Below, piece by piece: positions 1-5,761 of a stretch of DNA of 6,009 nt; positions within the stretch are counted from its first letter, which is position 1; the number at the start of each line of letters is the position of its first letter. The stretch covers positions 1-6,009 of the forward strand of contig WFTN01000435.1 of the NCBI GenBank assembly GCA_015485455.1. The letters are read 5' to 3'. The notes beneath the pieces were generated by a model, which saw nothing but the letters and a program-made list of their open reading frames with translations, did not search any database and was not told the DNA's origin. The position numbers were made by a program, and so were the translations under genes. Origin of the DNA: Planctomycetota bacterium (lineage in GTDB: Bacteria > Planctomycetota > GCA-002687715 > DRQF01).

Positions 1-1
1 A

Positions 2-79
2 ATGAGGTCAGTTGCCAACCGAGCCTCAAAGACCGTGGCGAAAAAAGCCCAAATTGCCCTTAAAGAACTTGGCTGCTGA
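2..79 (+). CDS. possible 3' end of a truncated rightward gene, product unknown
   Basis: A reading frame open from the left window edge ends at a TGA at 77-79. It gives about 25 residues rich in Ala, Lys and Leu, ending KKAQIALKELGC, which would suit a C-terminal amphipathic helix. The other two plus frames stop early or read as low-quality composition. If real, this gene would converge on the HNH-RuvB gene. The piece is too short to assign a family, and an open frame of this length occurs easily by chance, so this is only a flag for whoever holds the neighbouring sequence. Confidence 0.25.
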   Translation: MRSVANRASKTVAKKAQIALKELGC

Positions 80-351
80 CAAGATACGACCCCGCAGACA
101 AATATCATGGCATACCAAACACGCAACCAATCCAAACGAGCACTTCTGGAGCGCTGATTGAGATAAGATCATATACAACCTCAATATCCATCATGTCCCA
201 TCGTAGCCCCAGAATGCCCTAATGACCATTGGGCCATGTCAGGCTGAGAAAGAAAACCGCATCAAGACCATTGAGAGATAGCGCGGTGCAGTGGGCTATC
301 TGTCCGGCATCGCATACCACGACAGTTCCCGGCGAAATGGGATCGTGTGCG
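80..351. other. non-coding gap downstream of the HNH-RuvB gene
   Basis: No start codon with a convincing ribosome binding site and no long open frame is visible on either strand. There is no tRNA-like fold or CRISPR repeat. The one clear structure is the hairpin at 276-301. On the minus strand one frame stays open from 413 to 222 across the HNH-RuvB stop, then after one TAG to 108, but it has no start. I treat it as chance or a worn remnant. Confidence 0.5.
276..301 (-). terminator. hairpin downstream of HNH-RuvB, weak terminator candidate
   Basis: The arms AGATAGC (276-282) and GCTATCT (295-301) are perfectly complementary around a 12-base loop. The hairpin lies about 50 bases past the minus-strand stop at 352. 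A T-rich stretch (TTTTCTTTC on the minus strand, near 248-257) follows only after about 20 bases rather than immediately, so it is not a canonical intrinsic terminator. Position is the main argument for the call. Confidence 0.25.
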
Positions 352-2424
352 TCACATTGCGAAAGTTCCCGAATATGAAGGATCGCCGGAGATTCGAATC
401 TTTCGGTAGGGAGCTATGGATTCCTTTGCTTGAATTTGATCTGGGAACGAATGGGGAGCGTAGGTGACAGGACATCTGCTTTCTTGACTCGGCACCAAAC
501 CCCGAGGAGTGACGTCGATGAGATCAAGTCGAAGCAAGTCCGGTTGAATGGTTGACCGTAAGACATCTCTGTCAAGGCCCATGAGGGCCGCCAACTTGGC
601 TTGGCCTGTGGGTAATCTGCTTGCTCCAAGAATCTCCAAGGCTTGCTTGTGGCGAGGGCCCAAGCCGAGACTGTCCAAACGCTTGCGACGAAGAGTCTCT
701 TCAACCAAAGCTATGGTTATCGTGTTCTCGCCCTTGGCCAAACGTAAATCGCCTGCAGAAGCAAGAAGAGCCAGAGATTTCCTGGGGGTGCCCATAGAAG
801 CCCGGGCAATCGCTTGGCAGGCCTCTTTTGCAATTTCTACTTGGGAAGCTTGGCGCACAATCTGGGCCAGATCGCTGTCTTCGTAGGCCAGAAGTTCTTC
901 CTGCAAAACGAATCGATCCAAAAGTGGCTTGGGCATGAGATTGGGATGTGTGGTGGCCCCCACCACACAGATCTCCCCTTGGTCCATCATCTCATAGAAT
1001 ATTTCCGCTACCTGCTGGGGTAACCCGTGGATCTCATCGATCAAGAGAACTGAACCTTCTGGCACAAGCAGCTCGTCAATGGAAGATACAGCGGGCCCCG
1101 TCCTTGCCACAAAAGGTGCCCCACTCTCCACAGCCAAAGCGCGAGCCAAAGAAGTCTTTCCCAACCCCGGAGGACCTTGCAACAACACATGACGAGGTGC
1201 ACGATTCTCCCTTTGCGTTGCGGAACAGACAATCTTTAGGCTCTCCCGCACCTCGTTTTGGCCCACCAAGTCATCTAACTTCTTCCCCTGGGCTGGGGCG
1301 GATGGGGTTGGCCCATGTGGGCCAACCTTGGCAGATTCCATGTGGATCTTCGGCCCCACATGGGGCCTTTCGCCCTCCAAGGGTCGTCCAGAACGATCAG
1401 TGACCACCAAGTCAAAAGGAGCAACGCCGGAGATCTTGAGGAAACCATCATGGATCATTCCGTGACAATGGGCGCAGACGGCAGTCAAATTTGCGAGATC
1501 ATGCCCCCCACCGTTTTCTCGAAAGATGATGTGATGGACGTGAAGATTGCGGCTTCCTTGGCAGTGAACACAGCGGTGACCATCCCGGGCTAAAACCCGA
1601 CGCCTGATGCGGGGTGGTGTTGGTGAAGAGTTCTTTGCCCCAACGACTTCACCATCGCAGCGAACTATCTCGCTTTCCTCTTGAGTCAAAACGATTGGCC
1701 CATCTTCTGTTGCCAAGTGAGACTGCTTGCATTCTGCGCAATGGCTCACGTTCACTTGAAAAAATGAAGCGCCGTTTGCTTTCTTTGCATTCCCTCCTTG
1801 CTCAACTTGTCGCAAGTAATTCTCGGCCAAGAATTGCAGGAATTCACCATCACCCAAATCACCGCCAGATTCCTCATGAAGTTTCTTGCGAGCTTGCTCC
1901 AAGAATTCATGAGCCAAAGGCGCGAGCTTGGCAGAGAACTTGAACTTAACCGTGGGCACACCTTTGCCATCTTCTCTGGGTGGCCTTCCTGCTTCTGATC
2001 CCCGAACTTCCAGGTCTAAACGCTCGCAAGAGACCACGGCAGCCCTCTCCAACCAAGCCTTTTCGTTTTCTGGCGTGGCAATCTTCACCAACAAGCGTAC
2101 TTTCGACCAAGAAATACTGCTTTGGCAAAACGCTTCATCAATGAGAGGTAGTTCTTGCAAAGCTGCACCCACGGTGATTGAGGTGCGGGCCAGTCTTCTG
2201 CTCATCTCCAATCGTTGCCGAGCAAATTGAACAGCACTGACAAAGCCAAGGGCTTGGTGAAGACCACGGCTTTGCATGTCATGAAGATAAAAAGCCAAAG
2301 CACGACGGGCCACATCACTGCTGCGATTGTGCAACAAAAGAGTTCCTTCCAACTCCTGGGCATCAAGGCCAAAACGTAGATGAACGGCTGGGATTTCATC
2401 TTGATATTTGGGGACAATACTCAT
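352..2424 (-). CDS. HNH endonuclease fused to a RuvB-like AAA+ motor
   Basis: This 690-residue cytoplasmic protein joins two DNA-processing modules. Residues about 15-260 are a helical DUF222-like region with an extra Cys pair (C229, C232). Residues 274-327 form a zinc-type HNH nuclease: C285-x2-C288, HVHHI at 295-299, N312, C317-x2-C320 and H325. A Gly/Pro/His-rich linker (about 345-380) follows. Residues 382-580 are RuvB-like: VGQ at 387, Walker A GPPGLGKT (417-424), Walker B LLIDEIH (460-466), sensor 1 GATT (489-492), DRF (503-505) and sensor 2 GTPR (545-548). Residues 586-646 match the RuvB winged helix, ending TPRG. A 44-residue tail of unknown nature follows. The ATG at 2424 is the first in frame after a TAG at 2446-2448 and has GGAAGA 6 bases upstream. 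About 20 residues are missing before sensor 1, where RuvB binds RuvA. All core residues are present, so both modules could be active. ATP-driven movement on branched DNA plus cleavage is inferred; a repair, recombination or defence role is undecided. Confidence 0.93.
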   Translation of the reverse strand: MSIVPKYQDEIPAVHLRFGLDAQELEGTLLLHNRSSDVARRALAFYLHDMQSRGLHQALGFVSAVQFARQRLEMSRRLARTSITVGAALQELPLIDEAFCQSSISWSKVRLLVKIATPENEKAWLERAAVVSCERLDLEVRGSEAGRPPREDGKGVPTVKFKFSAKLAPLAHEFLEQARKKLHEESGGDLGDGEFLQFLAENYLRQVEQGGNAKKANGASFFQVNVSHCAECKQSHLATEDGPIVLTQEESEIVRCDGEVVGAKNSSPTPPRIRRRVLARDGHRCVHCQGSRNLHVHHIIFRENGGGHDLANLTAVCAHCHGMIHDGFLKISGVAPFDLVVTDRSGRPLEGERPHVGPKIHMESAKVGPHGPTPSAPAQGKKLDDLVGQNEVRESLKIVCSATQRENRAPRHVLLQGPPGLGKTSLARALAVESGAPFVARTGPAVSSIDELLVPEGSVLLIDEIHGLPQQVAEIFYEMMDQGEICVVGATTHPNLMPKPLLDRFVLQEELLAYEDSDLAQIVRQASQVEIAKEACQAIARASMGTPRKSLALLASAGDLRLAKGENTITIALVEETLRRKRLDSLGLGPRHKQALEILGASRLPTGQAKLAALMGLDRDVLRSTIQPDLLRLDLIDVTPRGLVPSQESRCPVTYAPHSFPDQIQAKESIAPYRKIRISGDPSYSGTFAM
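947..969. repeat. perfect 10-bp palindrome inside the RuvB-like module
   Basis: The arms TGTGTGGTGG (947-956) and CCACCACACA (960-969) are exact reverse complements around a 3-base CCC loop. The element lies in the codons for C486-V-V-G-A-T-T, the sensor 1 strand of the AAA+ domain. Codon choice for Val-Val-Gly-Ala-Thr-Thr may explain it, since GTG GTG and ACC ACA are complementary. The mRNA would still form a strong hairpin here. Confidence 0.7.
1306..1367. repeat. cluster of three palindromes in the linker between HNH and RuvB modules
   Basis: Three inverted repeats lie in 62 bases. The first has perfect 10-bp arms, GGTTGGCCCA (1306-1315) and TGGGCCAACC (1318-1327), around TG. The second has TCCA and TGGA (1337-1346) around TG. 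The third has GGCCCCA (1352-1358) and TGGGGCC (1361-1367) around CA. All are centred on a CA/TG dinucleotide flanked by CCA and TGG. They encode the low-complexity linker containing PHVGP, HMES and VGPHGP (about residues 353-373), where protein constraint should be weak. In RNA the first would form a GC-rich 9-10 bp stem. Confidence 0.75.
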
Positions 2425-2461
2425 GTGATTCTTCCGATTAGAGAGCTAAACCTGAATCAGC

Positions 2462-2490
2462 ATCATAGTGTCTGAGGGGGTCAGAATTGG
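2462..2490 (-). promoter_or_regulatory. weak candidate promoter for the HNH-RuvB gene
   Basis: TATGAT on the minus strand (2467 down to 2462) matches the bacterial -10 consensus at five of six bases. It would start a transcript about 30 bases before the ATG at 2424. The -35 position at 2485-2490 reads CCAATT, a poor match, so activation by another factor or a different promoter is possible. Confidence 0.22.
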
Positions 2491-2669
2491 GCGAATGATC
2501 TCACTTTTAGAACGACGCCTTCGATGTCGTTTCGGTGTCGAAAAAACCAAAGCGGAGCGAGCCATTCTTGATTGCGCGTGTTGATTTTTATCTAAGGAAA
2601 CATGATCGCTCGTCCATCCATAGCCGTGAACCAGGTGTTCCCAATATTGCCACTTGGGGCCACTGCGAA

Positions 2670-2687
2670 AGCTTGGATCATCAAGCT
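2670..2687. promoter_or_regulatory. interrupted palindrome, possible operator
   Basis: AGCTTG (2670-2675) and CAAGCT (2682-2687) are perfect inverted half-sites separated by GATCAT, an 18-bp dyad of the size bound by dimeric helix-turn-helix regulators. It lies roughly midway between two divergent genes and could act on either. No regulator gene is visible in the window, and one such dyad can arise by chance. Confidence 0.25.
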
Positions 2688-2809
2688 CATTCCACTCAAT
2701 CCACTCGGAAAACAATAATTGAAAGTCATTCCCCCCGGAGGCAAGAAGCCTGCAGAAAGCCGGTGGACTTCGGGGTTTCGGATTTCCTACAATCAATTAG
2801 GATTGGGCC

Positions 2810-4672
2810 ATGAAAACTACATGGCAAGAAAAATACGCAGACAAGCGACTGAGTCCTGATCAAGCAGTTCGACGCATTGCACGGGGGAAACACATTCAGA
2901 TTAGTTCAGGTGCTTCCGTTCCTACAGCGCTTCTTGATGCCCTCGTCAAGAATGCAAAATATTTTGCTGACAACACAATTGTTCACTTGATGACGTTTGG
3001 GGATGCGCCTCATGTGGCTCCAGAGATGAGTGGCCACCTGCGGCACAATGCTTTCTTCATTGGGTCAAACGTCCGGCAAGCTGTCCATGACGGCCGCGCC
3101 GATTACACGCCTGTTTTTCTATCCCGAATTCCATCTCTCATCAGGACTCGTAGAATTCCGGTTGACGTGGCAATGATTCAATGCTCACCCCCAGATGAAA
3201 ACGGCTATGTCAATTTGGGGGTTTCCGTCGACATTTCCCTTGCCGGGATCGCCGCCGCCGACCTCGTTATCGCTGAGGTAAACCCCCAAGTTCCTATCGT
3301 CCACGGCGCTGGGTTTTTGCCCATGGACACATTTGACCATTGGGTGTGGAATGATTCTCCTCTCCAGACACACATAGCACCAAAGCTTGACCACGTTTCC
3401 ATCGAGATCGGTCGATACGTTGCTTCCCTGATTGAAAATGGCAGCACCATTCAAATGGGCATTGGCGCGATTCCTGATGCTGTTTTAGAAGAGCTTAAGG
3501 ACAAGACAGACTTGGGTCTGTGGACTGAAATGTTCTCCGACGGGATTATTCCTTTAGTGAAAAGTGGCGTCATCAACGGGAAGCTCAAGACCCACCACCC
3601 AGGAAAGATCTCTTCGTCATTTTCATTCGGGTCGAAAGATCTCTACGACTTCATCGATGGCAATCCGATGTTTACCTTTCATCCCTCTGACTACATCAAT
3701 GATCCCGTTCGGATTGCGCAACAACATCAACTGGTTTCGGTGAACAGTGCCCTTGAGGTTGACTTGACTGGTCAAGTCTGCGCTGATTCCATCGGCACAA
3801 AGTTCTTCTCTGGCATCGGCGGTCAAACCGACTTCGTCCGAGGAGCGAGCATGTGCCCGGGAGGTCGTTCCATCATTGCGTTACCATCAACGGCAAAGAA
3901 GGGAAAGATCAGCCGGATCACCGCCACGTTGACCGAAGGCGCTGGAGTAGTCACCTCACGAGGTGATGTCCGCTATGTGGTCACAGAGTTTGGCATTGCC
4001 GATTTGCTTGGTAAGTCGATTCGAGAACGGGCCATGGCGCTCATATCCATTGCTCACCCTGATTTTCGTGACGAACTCCTTGAATCAGCCAAATCTCGCC
4101 ACTACGTCTTTCAAAGGTCACACGTGCCTCGTGGACGCTATCCTCGAGAAATTGAGCGCATAGTAGAAACACGCCAAGGTGAGAAGTGTTTCCTACGCGC
4201 CATGAGACTCAGTGACGAGCAGAAGTTCCAAGATTTTCTATATCGTTCATCTGGGCAAGAGTCACATCAGAGGTTTCGAGAAATCTTAGAGGACCTTTCC
4301 CACGAACGTCTCCAAGAATTCATCGACATCGACTACGAAGAGAAGCTGTCTCTTGTGCTGGAGCACACAGAGTCTTCCCTGGAAGCAGAGATGATTGGAA
4401 TTGCCCAATATGTCAAAGATTCTGCCACTGGTTTCGCCGAAGTTGCTCTCATCATCGCAGATGATTGGCGGCACAAAGGGCTTGGGCCCCGTCTATTCTC
4501 TCATCTTGTAGAGTTCGCTCAAGCACACGGAATCCGGGGCTTCACAATTGTCGTGCCGGTTGACGATCATGCCACCATACATCTTTTGCAGAGCACGGGG
4601 TTGACAGTGGAAAGCAATATCGTTGATGGTGCCTTCCACTTGAAGGTTGCCTTCCGTGACGAGCGGCCGTGA
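2810..4672 (+). CDS. acetyl-CoA hydrolase/CoA-transferase family enzyme with C-terminal GNAT domain
   Basis: A 620-residue two-domain cytoplasmic enzyme. Residues 1-435 match the family of 4-hydroxybutyrate, butyrate:acetate and acetate CoA-transferases and acetyl-CoA hydrolases, which move CoA between acyl-CoA and a free acid. Marks include CSPPDENGYVNLG (125-137), MGIGAIPDAV (216-225), E240 in TEMFSDG (the position of the catalytic Glu that forms the glutamyl-CoA intermediate in 4-hydroxybutyrate CoA-transferase), and SGIGGQTDFVRGA (334-346). Residues about 457-617 are a GNAT acetyltransferase with the acetyl-CoA loop RHKGLG (554-559), like the GNAT part of PatZ-type protein acetyltransferases. 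AGGA lies 7 bases before the ATG. The exact carboxylate substrate cannot be read from sequence. The GNAT half may acylate a protein or the enzyme itself, which is inference. The next gene follows on the same strand after 45 bases. Related fusions are, I believe, known in other bacteria. Confidence 0.94.
   Translation: MKTTWQEKYADKRLSPDQAVRRIARGKHIQISSGASVPTALLDALVKNAKYFADNTIVHLMTFGDAPHVAPEMSGHLRHNAFFIGSNVRQAVHDGRADYTPVFLSRIPSLIRTRRIPVDVAMIQCSPPDENGYVNLGVSVDISLAGIAAADLVIAEVNPQVPIVHGAGFLPMDTFDHWVWNDSPLQTHIAPKLDHVSIEIGRYVASLIENGSTIQMGIGAIPDAVLEELKDKTDLGLWTEMFSDGIIPLVKSGVINGKLKTHHPGKISSSFSFGSKDLYDFIDGNPMFTFHPSDYINDPVRIAQQHQLVSVNSALEVDLTGQVCADSIGTKFFSGIGGQTDFVRGASMCPGGRSIIALPSTAKKGKISRITATLTEGAGVVTSRGDVRYVVTEFGIADLLGKSIRERAMALISIAHPDFRDELLESAKSRHYVFQRSHVPRGRYPREIERIVETRQGEKCFLRAMRLSDEQKFQDFLYRSSGQESHQRFREILEDLSHERLQEFIDIDYEEKLSLVLEHTESSLEAEMIGIAQYVKDSATGFAEVALIIADDWRHKGLGPRLFSHLVEFAQAHGIRGFTIVVPVDDHATIHLLQSTGLTVESNIVDGAFHLKVAFRDERP
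3761..3778. repeat. 8-bp-arm palindrome within the CoA-transferase gene
   Basis: GACTTGAC (3761-3768) and GTCAAGTC (3771-3778) are exact inverted copies around TG, in the codons for VDLTGQV (residues 317-323). About one palindrome of this size with a short loop is expected by chance in 6 kb, so it is recorded as a sequence fact without a proposed function. Confidence 0.5.
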
Positions 4673-4717
4673 GCAATTGTTGAGAAAGCCCAAAGATACA
4701 TTCTGGAGTCCTCCCTC

Positions 4718-5689
4718 ATGATTCACCGCTTTGCCCAACTTCTTACCTGTGTGTCGTCGATCTTGCTTTGTGGCTGTGTAACCCAGACAAAAGAACCAAG
4801 TTATTCCAGGGCAACACGGGGGCGACTCATCGTCGCAGGAGAAGAAATCCCAGTGAAATTCGAAGTCAAGACCTGGCAAGACTCTGGCGGCTACGACGCT
4901 CAGCTTGAAAGATGCTTCTTTTCTGATGGCCTCCTACCCACGAGACCAGCACCGGGCTGTGATGAGAAGCGACGCTATCGCCCGAGACCTGCAATAGGGT
5001 TGACAGGAGAAGACCTGAAGACAATTGAGAATACGGGCTGGACACTCCCCCTCCTCAAGAAAAGCATCGACCAATTCGTCATTCACTATGATGTCTGCGG
5101 CACCTCCCGCAGATGCTTCAAAGTCCTCCACGATCTTCGGGGTTTAAGCGTTCACTTCCTACTCGACGTCGACGGAACTCTCTATCAGACTTTGGATTTG
5201 GCTCACCGCGCACGCCATGCGGGCAGCAGTAACTCCCGTTCTATCGGCATTGAGATCGCCCACTTCGGAGCCTACCCCAAAGGCTCAAAACCCCTGGAGC
5301 AACGTTGGAAACTGACGGACGATGGATTGCGGATCAACTTGCCAGAAAGCCTCGGGCCACCACCGGGAGGTCCGTTCTTTTGCGCAACCCCAGAAATGCA
5401 TAAAGGGCGCATCAATGGCGTCCAACTCCTCCAGCCGGACTTTACTGAAGCCCAGTATCTCACTTTGTCGCGTTTGACAGATTCCCTGATCGAGATCTTC
5501 CCCAAGATTAAACGTCAAGTGCCAAGGCTCGAGAATGGCACCGTTGACCCCAACGTCCTCTCCACCGAGTCACTCGCCAGCTTCCAAGGGATTCTCGGCC
5601 ATTGGCACGTGACCAAGAGAAAAATCGACCCCGGCCCAGCTTTCAATTGGGATCGTGTCGTCCGAGATCGCCAGCTTGGGGAGCAGTAG
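4718..5689 (+). CDS. lipoprotein N-acetylmuramoyl-L-alanine amidase (Amidase_2 fold)
   Basis: A 323-residue cell-envelope hydrolase predicted to cut the bond between N-acetylmuramic acid and the peptide stem. Residues 1-19 are a short lipoprotein signal ending in lipobox L-C-G-C, with C20 as the likely lipidated residue; Cys at the -2 position is unusual. The zinc amidase core starts near 118: VIHYD gives ligand H123, HFLLDVDGTLYQ is at 146-157, IGIEI supplies E179, and GHWH plus RKIDPGPAF (301-309) supply H295, K302 and D304. The pattern His, Glu, His, Lys-x-Asp matches AmiD-like enzymes. A segment of about 60 residues (182-240), longer than in minimal amidases, separates IEI from the FTEAQ helix; similar long forms occur, as I recall, in Planctomycetota and Myxococcota. 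The ATG has GGAG 9 bases upstream (4705-4708). It follows the CoA-transferase gene by 45 bases and may be co-transcribed. Likely roles are wall turnover or recycling. Cysteines at 66, 81, 127, 133 and 222 may form disulfides. Confidence 0.92.
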   Translation: MIHRFAQLLTCVSSILLCGCVTQTKEPSYSRATRGRLIVAGEEIPVKFEVKTWQDSGGYDAQLERCFFSDGLLPTRPAPGCDEKRRYRPRPAIGLTGEDLKTIENTGWTLPLLKKSIDQFVIHYDVCGTSRRCFKVLHDLRGLSVHFLLDVDGTLYQTLDLAHRARHAGSSNSRSIGIEIAHFGAYPKGSKPLEQRWKLTDDGLRINLPESLGPPPGGPFFCATPEMHKGRINGVQLLQPDFTEAQYLTLSRLTDSLIEIFPKIKRQVPRLENGTVDPNVLSTESLASFQGILGHWHVTKRKIDPGPAFNWDRVVRDRQLGEQ

Positions 5690-5690
5690 C

Positions 5691-5750
5691 GCGAAATGCA
5701 CACAATTTTCGCTCATCAAGATGATAGACGAGCACATGTAGACATTTCGC
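5691..5750. terminator. inverted repeats in the convergent gap, possible two-way terminator
   Basis: GCGAAATG (5691-5698) pairs perfectly with CATTTCGC (5743-5750) across a 44-base loop. The shorter pair GCGAAA (5691-5696) and TTTCGC (5707-5712) could form a 6-bp hairpin instead. TTTTGTTT follows at 5756-5763 on the plus strand. The 72-base gap between two converging genes is where shared termination is expected, but the long loop and interrupted T tract make the call weak. A tandem copy of AGACATTT (5740-5747 and 5751-5758) overlaps the right arm. Confidence 0.3.
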
Positions 5751-5761
5751 AGACATTTTGT

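Larger units (their letters stand above)
2425..2809. other. divergent intergenic region between HNH-RuvB and CoA-transferase genes
   Basis: This 385-base stretch must hold the promoters of both divergent genes. Visible items are a TATGAT hexamer on the minus strand, a TACAAT hexamer at 2788-2793 and AATAAT at 2714-2719 on the plus strand (all with poor -35 matches), an 18-bp interrupted palindrome at 2670-2687, and a TCTGA-GGGGG-TCAGA inverted repeat at 2471-2485. A near-exact direct repeat, TTCGATGTCG then TTCGGTGTCG, lies at 2519-2540. A minus-strand frame (2446-2796, TTG start, 116 codons) and a plus-strand frame (2535-2813, GTG start, sharing ATGA with the next gene) are open. Both have unconvincing composition and no good ribosome site, so I call neither. 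Confidence 0.55.

Noticed and set aside
219..413. Minus-strand frame open across the HNH-RuvB stop, continuing after one TAG to 108
   Set aside because: The translation is fairly protein-like (for example SPGTVVVCDAGQIAH), but there is no start codon and no recognised family, so it is best kept as a possible remnant only.
948..1403. Plus-strand 151-codon frame opposite the RuvB-like module
   Set aside because: Pro/Ser/Arg-rich antisense reading of a strongly supported gene; the minus strand has clear domain motifs here.
352..2424. Calling the gene ruvB
   Set aside because: It is not the housekeeping ruvB: it has a 380-residue nuclease half, lacks the RuvA-docking hairpin, and has no ruvA or ruvC beside it.
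2600..2716. 38-codon plus frame beginning ATGATCGCT after AAGGAAAC
   Set aside because: The purine stretch is attractive but too close to the ATG, and the short product has no distinctive feature beyond some hydrophobicity.
2446..2796. Minus-strand 116-codon frame (TTG start) ending 21 bases before, and in the same frame as, the HNH-RuvB gene
   Set aside because: No ribosome site is evident, the start would be a rare TTG, and the product has odd composition (Trp-rich middle, Arg-rich end) with no recognised family. It would also cover the whole promoter region of the divergent gene.
2535..2813. Plus-strand 92-codon frame sharing ATGA with the CoA-transferase start
   Set aside because: The overlap looks like translational coupling, but the product is rich in His, Ser, Arg and Gln, has a GTG start without a purine-rich site, and resembles no family.
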